Assembly: GCA_016195025.1 (NCBI GenBank)
Contig: JACQAL010000068.1
Coordinates: 20,154 to 84,153 of the forward strand
DNA length: 64,000 nt
Direction: 5' to 3'
Origin: Bacteroidota bacterium
GTDB taxonomy: Bacteria > Bacteroidota > Bacteroidia > Palsa-948
The position numbers and the translations under genes were made by a program. The notes beneath the pieces are model-generated. The model searched no databases. It worked only from the letters and a program-made list of their open reading frames with translations, and was not told where the DNA came from. Of the stretch, positions 9,413 through 17,512 are shown piece after piece. The stretch's first letter is position 1. The number at the start of each line of letters is the position of its first letter.

Positions 9413-9793
9413 TTATGCAGCCACTTCTTCTTTTCTATCCTTATGGCTGTCTTTTCGCGCAGCGCGTTTTGCTTTTCTTTTCTCCGCCCACTCGAGCGCA
9501 TATTTATCGAGGTGAACGGTAAGATAGCGAAGCACGCGTTCATCGCGCCTGAATACAACTTCTAAATCAGCAATTGCATTGCCGGGCGATTCAATCTGAA
9601 AAAGTTGATAGAAGCCCGTGTTTCTTTTCTTGATGGGATAAGCAAGTTTTTTCAACCCCCATGATTCTTCGTGGACGATTTTCGCGCCCAGTTCCTTGAA
9701 AAGTTTCCTGTAACTGTTCACCGCCTCGCGCGTTTGTTCATCCGAGAGAACGGGTGTCAGTATGAAAACTGTTTCGTACTGTTTGTTTGACAT
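9413..9793 (-). CDS. rpsF: 30S ribosomal protein S6
   Basis: 126 residues. S6 signatures YETVFILTPVLSDEQ, KKLAYPIKKRNTGFYQLFQIESPG and FRRDERVLRYLTVHLDKYA, with a basic C-terminal tail common in Bacteroidota. First gene of the operon. The leader of about 110 nt holds two hairpins, and a TATATTTG -7 box lies upstream at 9908-9915. Confidence 0.97.
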   Translation of the reverse strand: MSNKQYETVFILTPVLSDEQTREAVNSYRKLFKELGAKIVHEESWGLKKLAYPIKKRNTGFYQLFQIESPGNAIADLEVVFRRDERVLRYLTVHLDKYALEWAEKRKAKRAARKDSHKDRKEEVAA

Positions 9794-9819
9794 TGTTTTT
9801 GTTTTGTCTCATGCCCTAT

Positions 9820-9861
9820 CTCCGATTTATCGGAGCCATTGGACTCCGCGTTATTGCGGAG
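9820..9861 (-). promoter_or_regulatory. Two tandem hairpins in the rpsF leader
   Basis: Stem 1 pairs CTCCGA (9820-9825) with TCGGAG (9830-9835). Stem 2 pairs CTCCGC (9844-9849) with GCGGAG (9856-9861). Both lie in the transcribed leader of rpsF, where many bacteria place an S6:S18-binding autoregulatory RNA. A dispersed repeat is the alternative reading, because paired 6-bp GC stems of this kind also occur as genomic repeats. Confidence 0.5.
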
Positions 9862-9907
9862 GGGCACAAGGGTTATTATTTATTTTTCCTTTTCTGAAAA
9901 AGGGACG

Positions 9908-9915
9908 CAAATATA
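9908..9915 (-). promoter_or_regulatory. Promoter -7 box of the rpsF operon
   Basis: TATATTTG on the minus strand matches the Bacteroidota -7 consensus TAnnTTTG. Transcription would start near 9903, giving a leader of about 110 nt. No clear -33 TTTG was found at the expected distance. Confidence 0.5.
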
Positions 9916-9966
9916 AAAAAAGGTTTGATACGAAGGGAATGAAATTTCATAGTAGAAATTTAGCCC

Positions 9967-9974
9967 TATCTTTG
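9967..9974 (+). promoter_or_regulatory. Promoter -7 box of the TonB-receptor gene
   Basis: TATCTTTG lies 8 nt before the ATG at 9983, with TTTC at 9945-9948 as a weak -33 (18-bp spacing). The transcript would be nearly leaderless. Confidence 0.55.
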
Positions 9975-9982
9975 CGCACGCT

Positions 9983-12445
9983 ATGAAATGGAAGAATGGA
10001 AGAATGGAATGCTGGAAAAATGGTAAACCATTTAACCATTTAATCATTCAACCATTTTTTCTTTTTTTACTTGCCTTCTGCCTGTTGCCAACCTCCAACT
10101 TGCATTCTCAAACCCTTACCCAAACCGTCCGGGGAATTGTTATGGATGCCGATTCAAAGTCACCCATTGAACTTGTTGGCGTCAAAATAATAAATAGTGA
10201 TTCAAACATTTCATCCGTCACCGATGCGAATGGAAAATTCCGCCTGGCGAAAGTTCCCGTAGGAAGGCACGCCATTAAATTTTCTTTGATTGGCTATGAA
10301 GATGCGGTGCTTCAGAATATTGTTGTCATTACCGGAAAAGAAGTGGTGCTGAATGTGGAGATGCGCGAAAAACTTTTAATGGGAAAAGAAGTGGAGATTG
10401 TGGCAGAGAAAGACAAAACAAAAGCGAACAATGATTTGGTGACCAACAGCGGAAGAAATTTTCAGCGCGAAGAAACCGAACGCTATGCCGGCAGCCGCGG
10501 TGACCCCAGCAAAATGGTTGCCAATTATGCGGGCGTTGCCACCGGAAACGATGCGCGCAATGATATTATTGTGCGCGGAAATTCTCCCCTCGGAGTGTTG
10601 TGGCGGCTCGAAGATACCGACATTCCCAGCCCGAATCATTTTTCCACGCAGGGCGCAACGGGCGGACCGGTGAGCATTCTCAACAATAATCTTCTCGGCT
10701 CATCTGATTTTCTCACGGGCGCTTTTCCCGCTGAGTACGGAAATAAAATGGCAGGCGTGTTCGATTTGAAAATGCGGAACGGAAACAACGAGCGTACCGA
10801 ATACACAGGACAAGCCGGACTGAACGGGCTTGAAGCGGGCATTGAAGGTCCTTTCGGAAAAAAAGATTCCTCTTCTCTTTCCACCAACCGCGCTTCCTAC
10901 CTTATTAATTACCGTTACAACTCGCTGAAGTTTTTTCAACTTCTCGGAATAAGTTTTGGCGTTTCAGGAATTCCAACGTATCAGGATGTTTCGTTCAAAG
11001 TAAATGTTCCCACTGCGAAAGCGGGCGTGTTTACGCTGTGGGGAATCGGGGGCGTGAGCGATATTTCTTTGCTCGACAGCCAGAAAGATTCTGCGGACTG
11101 GACGTTCACCGACTTTGGAGAAGACCTGAGGTTTGGTTCGAAGATGGCGGCAACCGGATTTTCTCATTTATATTTTTTCAATGAGAAAGTTTCGGGCAAG
11201 TTGAATGTTTCCGCTTCGGGTTCGCAATTCAACGTAACGATTGATACGCTTTCCGCCAGCAAAAATCCTTTCCGCGTTTATACAAACGATTCGAAAGACG
11301 GGCAGGTGTTTGCCAACTACACCGTGACCGATAAAATCAGCGCGCATCATTTGCTAAAGGCGGGTTATACCTGGAAAAACATGCAGGTGAATTATAAATC
11401 CTCTTATTGGTCGAGGCGCGATAAACTTACGCTCGACCAATTTAACGAACAAGGAAGCACCAATTCTTTCAATGCTTTTCTGCACTGGCAATACCGCTGC
11501 ACGGATGAACTTACCTTCAACAGCGGAGTGCATTATAATTATTTTCAGTTGAGCAACTCGTATGCCATTGAGCCGCGCACAGGCATGCGCTGGCAGTTTA
11601 TGCCGAAGCAAACACTTTCCGCATCGTTCGGAATGCACAGCCAAACGCTTCCGCTGATTTATTATTTCTATCAGACGTATGATTCGGCATCGGCAAAGTA
11701 CGTGAACACCAACCGCGCACTTGATTTCAGCAAGAGCATTCATTATGTGATTGCGTATGATTACAACTTTGCAAAAGATTTTCGTTTGAAACTTGAAACA
11801 TACTATCAGAACCTATACAATATTCCCATAGAGCAATACCGCAGCAATTCTTTTTCCACGCTGAATGTGGGCAACGAACTGGAGGGATTAACGTTTGTGG
11901 ATTCGCTGCATAACAAAGGAACAGGGTTTAATTACGGAACTGAATTCACGCTGGAGAAATTTTTCAGCCGCCATTATTATTTTCTCTCTTCGCTTTCGGT
12001 TTATAATTCGCAGTACAAAGGCAGCGATGGAATTTTGCGCCACACTGCCTTCAGCGGTGGCTATGTGTATAATCTGCTTGGCGGAATTGAACTGCCCATC
12101 GGCCCTAAAAAAAACCACAGCATTTCGTTTGATGTGAAACTGACTTTTGCAGGAGGAAACCGCTACACTCCTATTGACATTCAGCAATCCATTTTGCGCA
12201 AGGATGCCGTGTATGTTGATTCGCTTGCCTTCGCGAAACAGTTCCGCGATTACCGCAAAGTTGATTTCAAAATTTCGTACCGCATCAACAGCAAAAAGGT
12301 TTCGCATTACATCTTCCTGCATGTTGAAAATATTTTCAACCGCAAAAATGTGCTTCAGCAGGTTTACAATGACAACAAACAGGCGGTGGTGCAGGAGTTT
12401 CAGTTGGGGTTGTTTCCCTATGGCGGCTATAGAATTGAGTTTTGA
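9983..12445 (+). CDS. TonB-dependent receptor with carboxypeptidase-regulatory-like domain
   Basis: 820 residues. N-terminal signal region (about 20-42), CarboxypepD_reg-like beta domain (about 47-125, VRGIVMDADSKSPIELVGVKI), plug domain (about 150-260, with DIIVRGNSPLGVLWRLED) and a long outer-membrane beta-barrel ending in GYRIEF. The C-terminal aromatic residue is typical. These receptors import large ligands such as siderophores, oligosaccharides or peptides using TonB energy. No SusD partner or TonB gene is adjacent, so the substrate is unknown. The first 35 codons contain imperfect ATGGAAGA and ACCATTTA repeats and a CTTCTGCCTGTTGCC motif, so the signal peptide appears built from repeat DNA. 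Confidence 0.92.
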   Translation: MKWKNGRMECWKNGKPFNHLIIQPFFLFLLAFCLLPTSNLHSQTLTQTVRGIVMDADSKSPIELVGVKIINSDSNISSVTDANGKFRLAKVPVGRHAIKFSLIGYEDAVLQNIVVITGKEVVLNVEMREKLLMGKEVEIVAEKDKTKANNDLVTNSGRNFQREETERYAGSRGDPSKMVANYAGVATGNDARNDIIVRGNSPLGVLWRLEDTDIPSPNHFSTQGATGGPVSILNNNLLGSSDFLTGAFPAEYGNKMAGVFDLKMRNGNNERTEYTGQAGLNGLEAGIEGPFGKKDSSSLSTNRASYLINYRYNSLKFFQLLGISFGVSGIPTYQDVSFKVNVPTAKAGVFTLWGIGGVSDISLLDSQKDSADWTFTDFGEDLRFGSKMAATGFSHLYFFNEKVSGKLNVSASGSQFNVTIDTLSASKNPFRVYTNDSKDGQVFANYTVTDKISAHHLLKAGYTWKNMQVNYKSSYWSRRDKLTLDQFNEQGSTNSFNAFLHWQYRCTDELTFNSGVHYNYFQLSNSYAIEPRTGMRWQFMPKQTLSASFGMHSQTLPLIYYFYQTYDSASAKYVNTNRALDFSKSIHYVIAYDYNFAKDFRLKLETYYQNLYNIPIEQYRSNSFSTLNVGNELEGLTFVDSLHNKGTGFNYGTEFTLEKFFSRHYYFLSSLSVYNSQYKGSDGILRHTAFSGGYVYNLLGGIELPIGPKKNHSISFDVKLTFAGGNRYTPIDIQQSILRKDAVYVDSLAFAKQFRDYRKVDFKISYRINSKKVSHYIFLHVENIFNRKNVLQQVYNDNKQAVVQEFQLGLFPYGGYRIEF

Positions 12446-12496
12446 AGGAGCAGAACGCAAGCGAGTTGAGTTACTGAACCACCACTTTCAGTCCAA

Positions 12497-12558
12497 GCAG
12501 AGTCTCTCGGCAGAGGACTCTGCGCCATTCACGCAGTGTCCCGAAGCGGAGACACTGC
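12497..12558. repeat. Two consecutive GC-rich hairpins after the TonB receptor
   Basis: GCAGAGTC (12497-12504) pairs with GACTCTGC (12516-12523). GCAGTGTC (12533-12540) pairs with GACACTGC (12551-12558). The 231-bp gap shows no credible gene. Neither stem is followed by a strong T-run, so a repeat element is as likely as a terminator. Confidence 0.65.
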
Positions 12559-12676
12559 TGCGGCAGAAAACTGCGTCAAAAAATTATTGCCCTTCTCCCC
12601 TATGAAAAATGACTTTTCAACAAACACAAGATGTTACATTTTAAAGTAGTATTTTCGCCTGATTTCATCACTGAAA

Positions 12677-15484
12677 ATGACCAGAGACCAGGCGAAAGCC
12701 ACCATAGAAAAGTTAGTTGAACGCTTCCGCGAACATCGGAACGATTACCATTTAGCCGATTATAACGAAGCAAAAACTCGTCAGGATTTCATCAACCCGT
12801 TTTTCAAAGCATTGGGTTGGGATGTAGATAATGAGGAAGGACACAGCGAAGCTTATCGCGAGGTGATCTATGAAGATAAGGTACTTGTTAAAGGAAAAGC
12901 GAAAGCGCCCGACTACGGATTTCGGCTTTCGGGAAGCGCGAAAAAAAGATTGTTTTATGTGGAAGCGAAAAAACCATCCGTTTCACTCAAGGCAAATAAA
13001 GAATCCGCCTATCAGTTGAGGCGTTATGGAAGCAGTGCGCAGGCGTATGTTTCCATTCTCACAAACTTCGAGGACTTTATTGTTTACGATTGTTCGCGCG
13101 TTCCAAATCTGCACGACAGCGCGAGCGTTGCGAAACTAAAGCACATTCACTTTGAAAAATATCTCGAAGAGTTTGATTTTATTTACGACACCTTTTCTCA
13201 CGAAGCGGTTACGCATGGTAAGTTCGACAAGTATGTGCAAAGCGACACAAATAAAAAAGGAAGCCAAACGCTCGACAAAGAATTTGTTCAAAGTTTGGAT
13301 GAGTGGCGCAGATACCTTGCCGTAAGTATTGCGCACAACAACCGAAAATTAAATGACGAAGAAATAAATTTTTCTGTTCAGCAGACGATTGACCGATTAA
13401 TTTTCCTGCGCTTCTGCGAAGACCGCGCGGTAGAACCTTACGGACAGTTGCAGAAAGAAGTTTCAAAAGGAAATTCCTATCAAAATCTTTTTCATCTTTT
13501 CAAGTTAGCCGATGATAAATATAATTCAGGTCTTTTCGATTTCAAGAAAGATGTAATTACTCCTCACCTTAAGGTCGACAATAAAGTAATAAAATCAATA
13601 ATTGAAGACCTTTATTATCCGCTCTGCCGATACGAATTTTCCGTAATGCCTGTTGAAGTTCTCGGAAACGCCTACGAGCAGTTCCTCGGAAAAGTAATTC
13701 GCATTACACCCGCGCGAAGTGTGCGCATTGAAGAAAAACCCGAAGTACGAAAAGCGGGCGGAGTTTATTACACGCCTCAATACATAGTTGAATACATTGT
13801 AAAAAACACTGTCGGAAAACTTGTTGACGGAAAATCCCCGAAAGAAATTGAGAAGATAAAAATTGTTGACCCCGCTTGCGGAAGCGGTTCTTTTCTTGTG
13901 GGCGCGTTTGAATATTTATTGAATCATCACATTAACTGGTATCACAATAAAGGTTACGCAACTAAAAAAGGAAAAGATAATCCCTTCACTCCGCAAGGCA
14001 CATTAACCACCCACGAAAAAAAGCGCATACTGCTCAATAATATTTTCGGAGTTGATATTGACGCCAACGCGGTGGAAGTAACCAAACTCAGTTTGCTTCT
14101 CAAATGTATGGAAGGTGAAACCGAAGCCAGCATTAAACAGCAGCTTAGTATGTTTCACGAGCGGGTTCTCCCCGATCTCGATAAAAATATTAAAGACGGA
14201 AACAGTTTAATTGATACGGATATTTACGATAGTGAAATGGCTTTAGGTTTTGAGAAAAAAATTAAACCTTTCAGTTGGAAGAAAGGATTTCAGGATGTGT
14301 TTAAACAAGGAGGGTTTGATGTGGTGATTGGAAATCCGCCTTATGTTAATTTAGTATCTATTGAAGAGGAGCAACGGAGTTACTTTCAAGAAAAATTTAA
14401 AACCTGTAAGAATAAGAGCGATTTATATTCCTTCTTCATTGAAAAATCAATTTCTTTAATCAACGAAGAAAAATCTAAGTTTGGATTTATTGTTCCTCAT
14501 ACTTGGCTTGCTACTGAAAGTTTTGAATTGCTACGCAAATTATTGATTGAAAACAAACTAATTGAAGAAATTGTTGAAATGGGATTCAAAGTATTTGACG
14601 AAGCAATAGTCAGTACAGTTATAATTATTTGCTCTCATAATAATTCTTCTATCAAGGTTAGAAATCGTGATTTTTCTGAAAGAGTAAAAATTCCCTATAA
14701 GTTTCTTCAAAATAATAATTTCAGTATTGACCTTGAGTGGAGCGAAAGCAAACAAAAACTTTATGATAAAATTGGATTGGGTTCTGAGCCACTTGAAAAA
14801 TTTATTTCATTTTCAAGAGGGATAAAGACAAGTGATGATACTCGTTTTATTCTTAATGACAAAAAAAATAAAGATTGCTATAAAATATTCAGAGGTAGAA
14901 ATATCAAAGCATATCAATTAAATTGGGAAAAGGAATGGGTATGGTATCGTCCTGATTTAATGAAAGAAAAAGTTGGTTGCCTTCCGCATTCAAAAGAATT
15001 CTTTGAAGTATCTGAAAAATTAGTAACTCAAAGAGTGAATAGTTCTATGCAATTGCTGGTTACATACGATAATCATAAAAATTATTTTTTAGATACAGTT
15101 AATGTTTCTCGCTACGATTCATGGGACAAGAAACATTCATTAAAATATATCTGCGGTGTATTAAACTCAAAATTGGTTACGTATTGGTATTGCAATAAAT
15201 ATAAAATGCCTACTATCGGCTTATACGAATTACATTCAATCCCAATAAAGCCAATTGATTTTAAAAATACTGCCGAGAAAAATACACACGATGAAATTAT
15301 AAAACACGTTGACTTACTTCTGAAACTTAATGAAGAATTACAAGAAGAAAAACTTCAAACAAAAATCGAACAGATAAAACAACGAATAGAACACAGCGAA
15401 GAAAAAATTAATGAATTGGTTTATGAGTTATACGATTTAAAGAAAGATGAAATAAAAATAATAGAAGAAGCACAAAATAAATGA
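12677..15484 (+). CDS. Type IIG-like restriction-modification enzyme (Eco57I/TaqI-type N6-adenine methylase fused to nuclease)
   Basis: 935 residues in three parts. The N-terminal PD-(D/E)XK nuclease has D79 and E96-A-K98 (VEAKKPS). The helical connector and methyltransferase carry motif I DPACGSGSF at 398-406 and motif IV NPPY at 553-556, an N6-adenine type. The C-terminal part (about 650-935) resembles a TaqI-like target-recognition domain followed by a coiled coil. One polypeptide thus cuts foreign DNA and methylates the host's. No separate S or R subunit is nearby. The TGA stop overlaps an ATG (ATGA) that opens a broken copy of the next small gene's 5' end. The recognition site cannot be read from sequence alone. 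Confidence 0.9.
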   Translation: MTRDQAKATIEKLVERFREHRNDYHLADYNEAKTRQDFINPFFKALGWDVDNEEGHSEAYREVIYEDKVLVKGKAKAPDYGFRLSGSAKKRLFYVEAKKPSVSLKANKESAYQLRRYGSSAQAYVSILTNFEDFIVYDCSRVPNLHDSASVAKLKHIHFEKYLEEFDFIYDTFSHEAVTHGKFDKYVQSDTNKKGSQTLDKEFVQSLDEWRRYLAVSIAHNNRKLNDEEINFSVQQTIDRLIFLRFCEDRAVEPYGQLQKEVSKGNSYQNLFHLFKLADDKYNSGLFDFKKDVITPHLKVDNKVIKSIIEDLYYPLCRYEFSVMPVEVLGNAYEQFLGKVIRITPARSVRIEEKPEVRKAGGVYYTPQYIVEYIVKNTVGKLVDGKSPKEIEKIKIVDPACGSGSFLVGAFEYLLNHHINWYHNKGYATKKGKDNPFTPQGTLTTHEKKRILLNNIFGVDIDANAVEVTKLSLLLKCMEGETEASIKQQLSMFHERVLPDLDKNIKDGNSLIDTDIYDSEMALGFEKKIKPFSWKKGFQDVFKQGGFDVVIGNPPYVNLVSIEEEQRSYFQEKFKTCKNKSDLYSFFIEKSISLINEEKSKFGFIVPHTWLATESFELLRKLLIENKLIEEIVEMGFKVFDEAIVSTVIIICSHNNSSIKVRNRDFSERVKIPYKFLQNNNFSIDLEWSESKQKLYDKIGLGSEPLEKFISFSRGIKTSDDTRFILNDKKNKDCYKIFRGRNIKAYQLNWEKEWVWYRPDLMKEKVGCLPHSKEFFEVSEKLVTQRVNSSMQLLVTYDNHKNYFLDTVNVSRYDSWDKKHSLKYICGVLNSKLVTYWYCNKYKMPTIGLYELHSIPIKPIDFKNTAEKNTHDEIIKHVDLLLKLNEELQEEKLQTKIEQIKQRIEHSEEKINELVYELYDLKKDEIKIIEEAQNK

Positions 15485-15506
15485 GCATATCAGTTCGCAT
15501 AAAAGA
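15474..15506. repeat. 33-bp direct repeat, left copy (relic 5' end of the 15979 gene)
   Basis: 33 bp matching 15972-16004 with a single mismatch (15486 versus 15984). It contains an ATG at 15481 that opens MSISVRIKE followed at once by a stop, identical for eight residues to the start of the gene at 15979. The relic overlaps the RM stop as ATGA, as expected of the ancestral gene junction before the DUF559 cassette entered. Confidence 0.85.
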
Positions 15507-15510
15507 ATAA

Positions 15511-15544
15511 CCTGTCCCCCTCTTGAGGGGGATAAAGGGGGAGG
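15511..15544. repeat. C/G-rich palindromic repeat at left end of DUF559 cassette
   Basis: CCCCCTC (15516-15522) pairs with GAGGGGG (15525-15531) across a 2-nt loop, followed by GGGGGAGG. It lies between the relic ORF and the DUF559 start at 15548 and resembles the sequence at 15941-15966 and a run inside the gene at 46657. Confidence 0.8.
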
Positions 15545-15547
15545 AAA

Positions 15548-15940
15548 ATGAAAGCCACAAAAGAAAACCATAACCTATATAACACGCACGTGCGAGAAAA
15601 CGCACATGAGTTGCGTTACACCATGACCAAAGCGGAAGCATGCTTATGGAAGTACGCTTTAAGAGCAAAAATGATGAATGGATATACATTTAACAGGCAA
15701 CGTGCAGTATTAAATTACATTGCCGATTTCATGTGCAAAGAATTAAGATTGGTAATTGAAGTGGACGGATATTCACATACTTTGGATGAGGTGATTAAAA
15801 AAGATGAAAAGAAACAAACCGATTTAGAAAAAGCAGGATTTACAGTTGTTAGATTTACTGATGAAGAAGTATTGAAAGGAATTGAAAATGTAAAACGAGC
15901 GATTGAACAAACAATAGAAAGATTGGAGGAAAATAAATAA
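15548..15940 (+). CDS. DUF559 endonuclease-domain protein (Vsr-like fold)
   Basis: 130 residues, full family length. N-terminal helices with MTKAEACLWKYALRAK and GYTFNRQ, then the nuclease core: D60 of IADFMC, E71-V-D73-G and H77, and ending VVRFTDEEVL. The fold is that of PD-(D/E)XK/Vsr nucleases; biological role is unknown. The gene sits between two C/G-rich palindromic repeats and between two 33-bp direct repeats, so it looks like an inserted cassette rather than a part of the RM operon. It could nick or cut DNA at the flanking repeats, which is inference. Confidence 0.85.
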   Translation: MKATKENHNLYNTHVRENAHELRYTMTKAEACLWKYALRAKMMNGYTFNRQRAVLNYIADFMCKELRLVIEVDGYSHTLDEVIKKDEKKQTDLEKAGFTVVRFTDEEVLKGIENVKRAIEQTIERLEENK

Positions 15941-15969
15941 CCTCCCCCTGCCCCCTCCAGAGGGGGATA
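15941..15969. repeat. C/G-rich palindromic repeat at right end of DUF559 cassette
   Basis: CCCCCTGCCCCCTCC followed by AGAGGGGGATAA, beginning immediately after the DUF559 stop. The shared layout with 15511-15544 (stop, CCT, C-run, G-run, ATAA) suggests that both ends belong to one repeat family. Confidence 0.78.
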
Positions 15970-15971
15970 AA

Positions 15972-16004
15972 AAAATAAATGAGTATATCAGTTCGCATAA
16001 AAGA
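15972..16004. repeat. 33-bp direct repeat, right copy
   Basis: Right copy of the direct repeat at 15474-15506; here it is the intact 5' end of the 15979 gene. The distance between copies is 498 bp, the size of the inserted unit. Confidence 0.85.
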
Positions 16005-16365
16005 TTGTATTGATAACCACGATAAATACGTGGAGAAATTGGCAACTAAATCTGATAAGGAATTAGCAAAGCGACTTGATTTAGTTCATATACAAATGGA
16101 GCTTGCCCATAAAGCAAAAAATACTGGTTCATTAGAACTGCTTGAAATCTGGCGCACACAAATAATAGAAGCACGTATTTACAAAGCCGAAAATAATATT
16201 GCAGATGTTCCGAGTGAAATCGAATTGGCAATTGCAGATATGGAAACATTCATAGCCAAAGCAGAAGAACGGCAGGAAATAGTAAAAGAAGAAACAAAAC
16301 CTGTTGAACAGCCCGCGTCAAAAGTAAAGCAACAGGATGACGACAGTCAGTTAACCCTGTTTTAA
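15979..16365 (+). CDS. Small hypothetical protein downstream of the type IIG RM gene
   Basis: 128 residues, not recognised. It is mostly helical and charged (about 10-100), followed by a Lys/Gln/Pro linker and the terminal SQLTLF. The last five residues QLTLF resemble the bacterial sliding-clamp-binding consensus QL(S/D)LF, which would fit a DNA-metabolism partner of the RM enzyme; this is inference. Its ancestral start probably overlapped the RM stop (relic at 15481), implying it was translationally coupled to RM before the DUF559 cassette separated them. Confidence 0.65.
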   Translation: MSISVRIKDCIDNHDKYVEKLATKSDKELAKRLDLVHIQMELAHKAKNTGSLELLEIWRTQIIEARIYKAENNIADVPSEIELAIADMETFIAKAEERQEIVKEETKPVEQPASKVKQQDDDSQLTLF

Positions 16366-16408
16366 ATTCATAAGTACTCCTACAAAAAAGTTCGCATTTT
16401 TTCACCTG

Positions 16409-16744
16409 CATTCCACATCCAAGTTCAAACAAGCGCTCTCTCACCTCACACAAGCCCTGTCCGGCATTGAACAAGCGCAGTCCGTTAACAGACAAGCGCA
16501 GTTTGATAACGGATAATCTCCGTTTGATGTCAAACAAGCGCAGTCCGTGAACAATTAATAATTGTTTGTTAACAAACAGAAACTGCCTGTAAGCAGATTG
16601 AGATTTTCCGTTATTGGTCAGGATGTATTCGCTATTGGTCAGGATTTGTTCGTTATTGAACACAACCTGAATGGTAACGGATACAACGTGTGTGTGAGCA
16701 GGCAAGCCCTGTCTGTTGCCGGACAAGACCTGTTAGTTGTTTTC
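16409..16744. repeat. Degenerate 21-bp-period tandem array, 16 units
   Basis: From 16430 to 16744 the sequence divides into fifteen consecutive 21-bp units without a single indel; a weaker unit precedes at 16409. Approximate consensus: CAAGMNCTGT then YYGTTAWYRGA. Base 13 (G) and base 2 (A) are kept in 14 of 15 units and base 10 (T) in 13 of 15, while other positions vary strongly. The period equals seven codons, and also two DNA helical turns. Neither strand has a convincing gene: plus-frame units include TAATAA, and the minus-frame ORF runs into the 15979 gene. It starts 4 bp beyond the stop of the 16748 gene. Confidence 0.9.
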
Positions 16745-16747
16745 GTG

Positions 16748-17512
16748 TTACTGAATGACAATGTAAATCACATCGCTGAAGTTGAGAAAGTCCACCCCGT
16801 GAGTAACTGTTACCTTTCCCTGGGCGTTCACCGTGTGAACGGTAACCACCTTGCTGATGGCATGGTCGGAATCGGGCAGTTTGGTCTTGAGCGCTTTCTT
16901 GCTGTGAGCCGGATGCTTTGAAACGGCATAGCGCACCGCCACCATGCTGCCGGGTGGCAGCCCTTTTACAATGCACTCGGTTACGGAGAGGGAAATATCG
17001 CGCTCCCATTTTGCGGGCAGCACATTTTCGGCAGTGGTAATGCCGTATTCATATATATAGGTAAGCCCTCTCATTTTTTCAGAAGGCACGCGCACATGAA
17101 AACTTCCTTTTTCAGCAGGCAGCGATTCAAACACGCGCTGGTGCTTTTTAGAAATTCCTCTGGGAATGAAACCGGTTCTGCGGGCAATAACATCAAAGAT
17201 GGAGCGGTCGCCCTGCGCCTTGTCGTTGGCAGGAATTTCCACATCGCTTTTCACCGCCACAATCATGCGGCAAAGTTTATCCACATCTTTTTGTTCCTGC
17301 GCAGTGAGCGAGGGCTTGGGGTCGGTGGCGCGGCTGCCTATTTCGGTTTGCACTAATTGCGCCTGCGCCTGAATTTGCGCATCGGTGAAATGCACGGAGG
17401 GAATATCGGGGTCGCCCGTGGTTTTAATGCCGAATGCGAAACTCACCAATTCCGAAATGGTCATTCTGTCTAAGTGAAGCATGATGTGAAAGTAACTGAC
17501 TAATTTTTTCAT
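16748..17512 (-). CDS. Hypothetical protein beside the 21-bp array
   Basis: 254 residues, not recognised. No signal peptide; the first 30 residues (MKKLVSYFHIMLHLDRM) could be partly dispensable, with an alternative ATG at 17464. The middle has LTAQEQKDVDKLCRMIVAVKSDVEIP. The C-terminal half is beta-rich and resembles an immunoglobulin/fibronectin-like sandwich (YIYEYGITTAENVLPAKWERD, GLPPGSMVAVRYAV). Composition is richer in GC than its neighbours. It is transcribed away from the MITE and ends at the tandem array, so the array would lie in its 3' untranslated region. Confidence 0.7.
   Translation of the reverse strand: MKKLVSYFHIMLHLDRMTISELVSFAFGIKTTGDPDIPSVHFTDAQIQAQAQLVQTEIGSRATDPKPSLTAQEQKDVDKLCRMIVAVKSDVEIPANDKAQGDRSIFDVIARRTGFIPRGISKKHQRVFESLPAEKGSFHVRVPSEKMRGLTYIYEYGITTAENVLPAKWERDISLSVTECIVKGLPPGSMVAVRYAVSKHPAHSKKALKTKLPDSDHAISKVVTVHTVNAQGKVTVTHGVDFLNFSDVIYIVIQ

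Noticed and set aside
11354..11743. Minus-strand ORFs antisense to the TonB receptor (also 11888-12460)
   Set aside because: Frame shadows of a well-supported beta-barrel gene.
12677..16365. Larger defence island such as BREX, DISARM or Druantia
   Set aside because: Only a single-chain type IIG enzyme is recognisable; no PglZ, BrxL, helicase or other defence gene occurs on either side.
16250..16726. Minus-strand ORF of 158 codons across the 21-bp array, with heptad leucine pattern
   Set aside because: The C-terminal part runs antisense to the 15979 gene. The open frame is explained by the 21-bp period, which repeats the same frame; no homology is recognised. Kept as an alternative only.
16409..16744. 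CRISPR array
   Set aside because: Units are contiguous and degenerate; there are no unique spacers between constant repeats and no cas genes nearby.
16562..16921. Plus-strand ORF through the array into the 16748 gene
   Set aside because: Upstream unit has TAATAA in the same frame and the 3' half is antisense to the 16748 gene.
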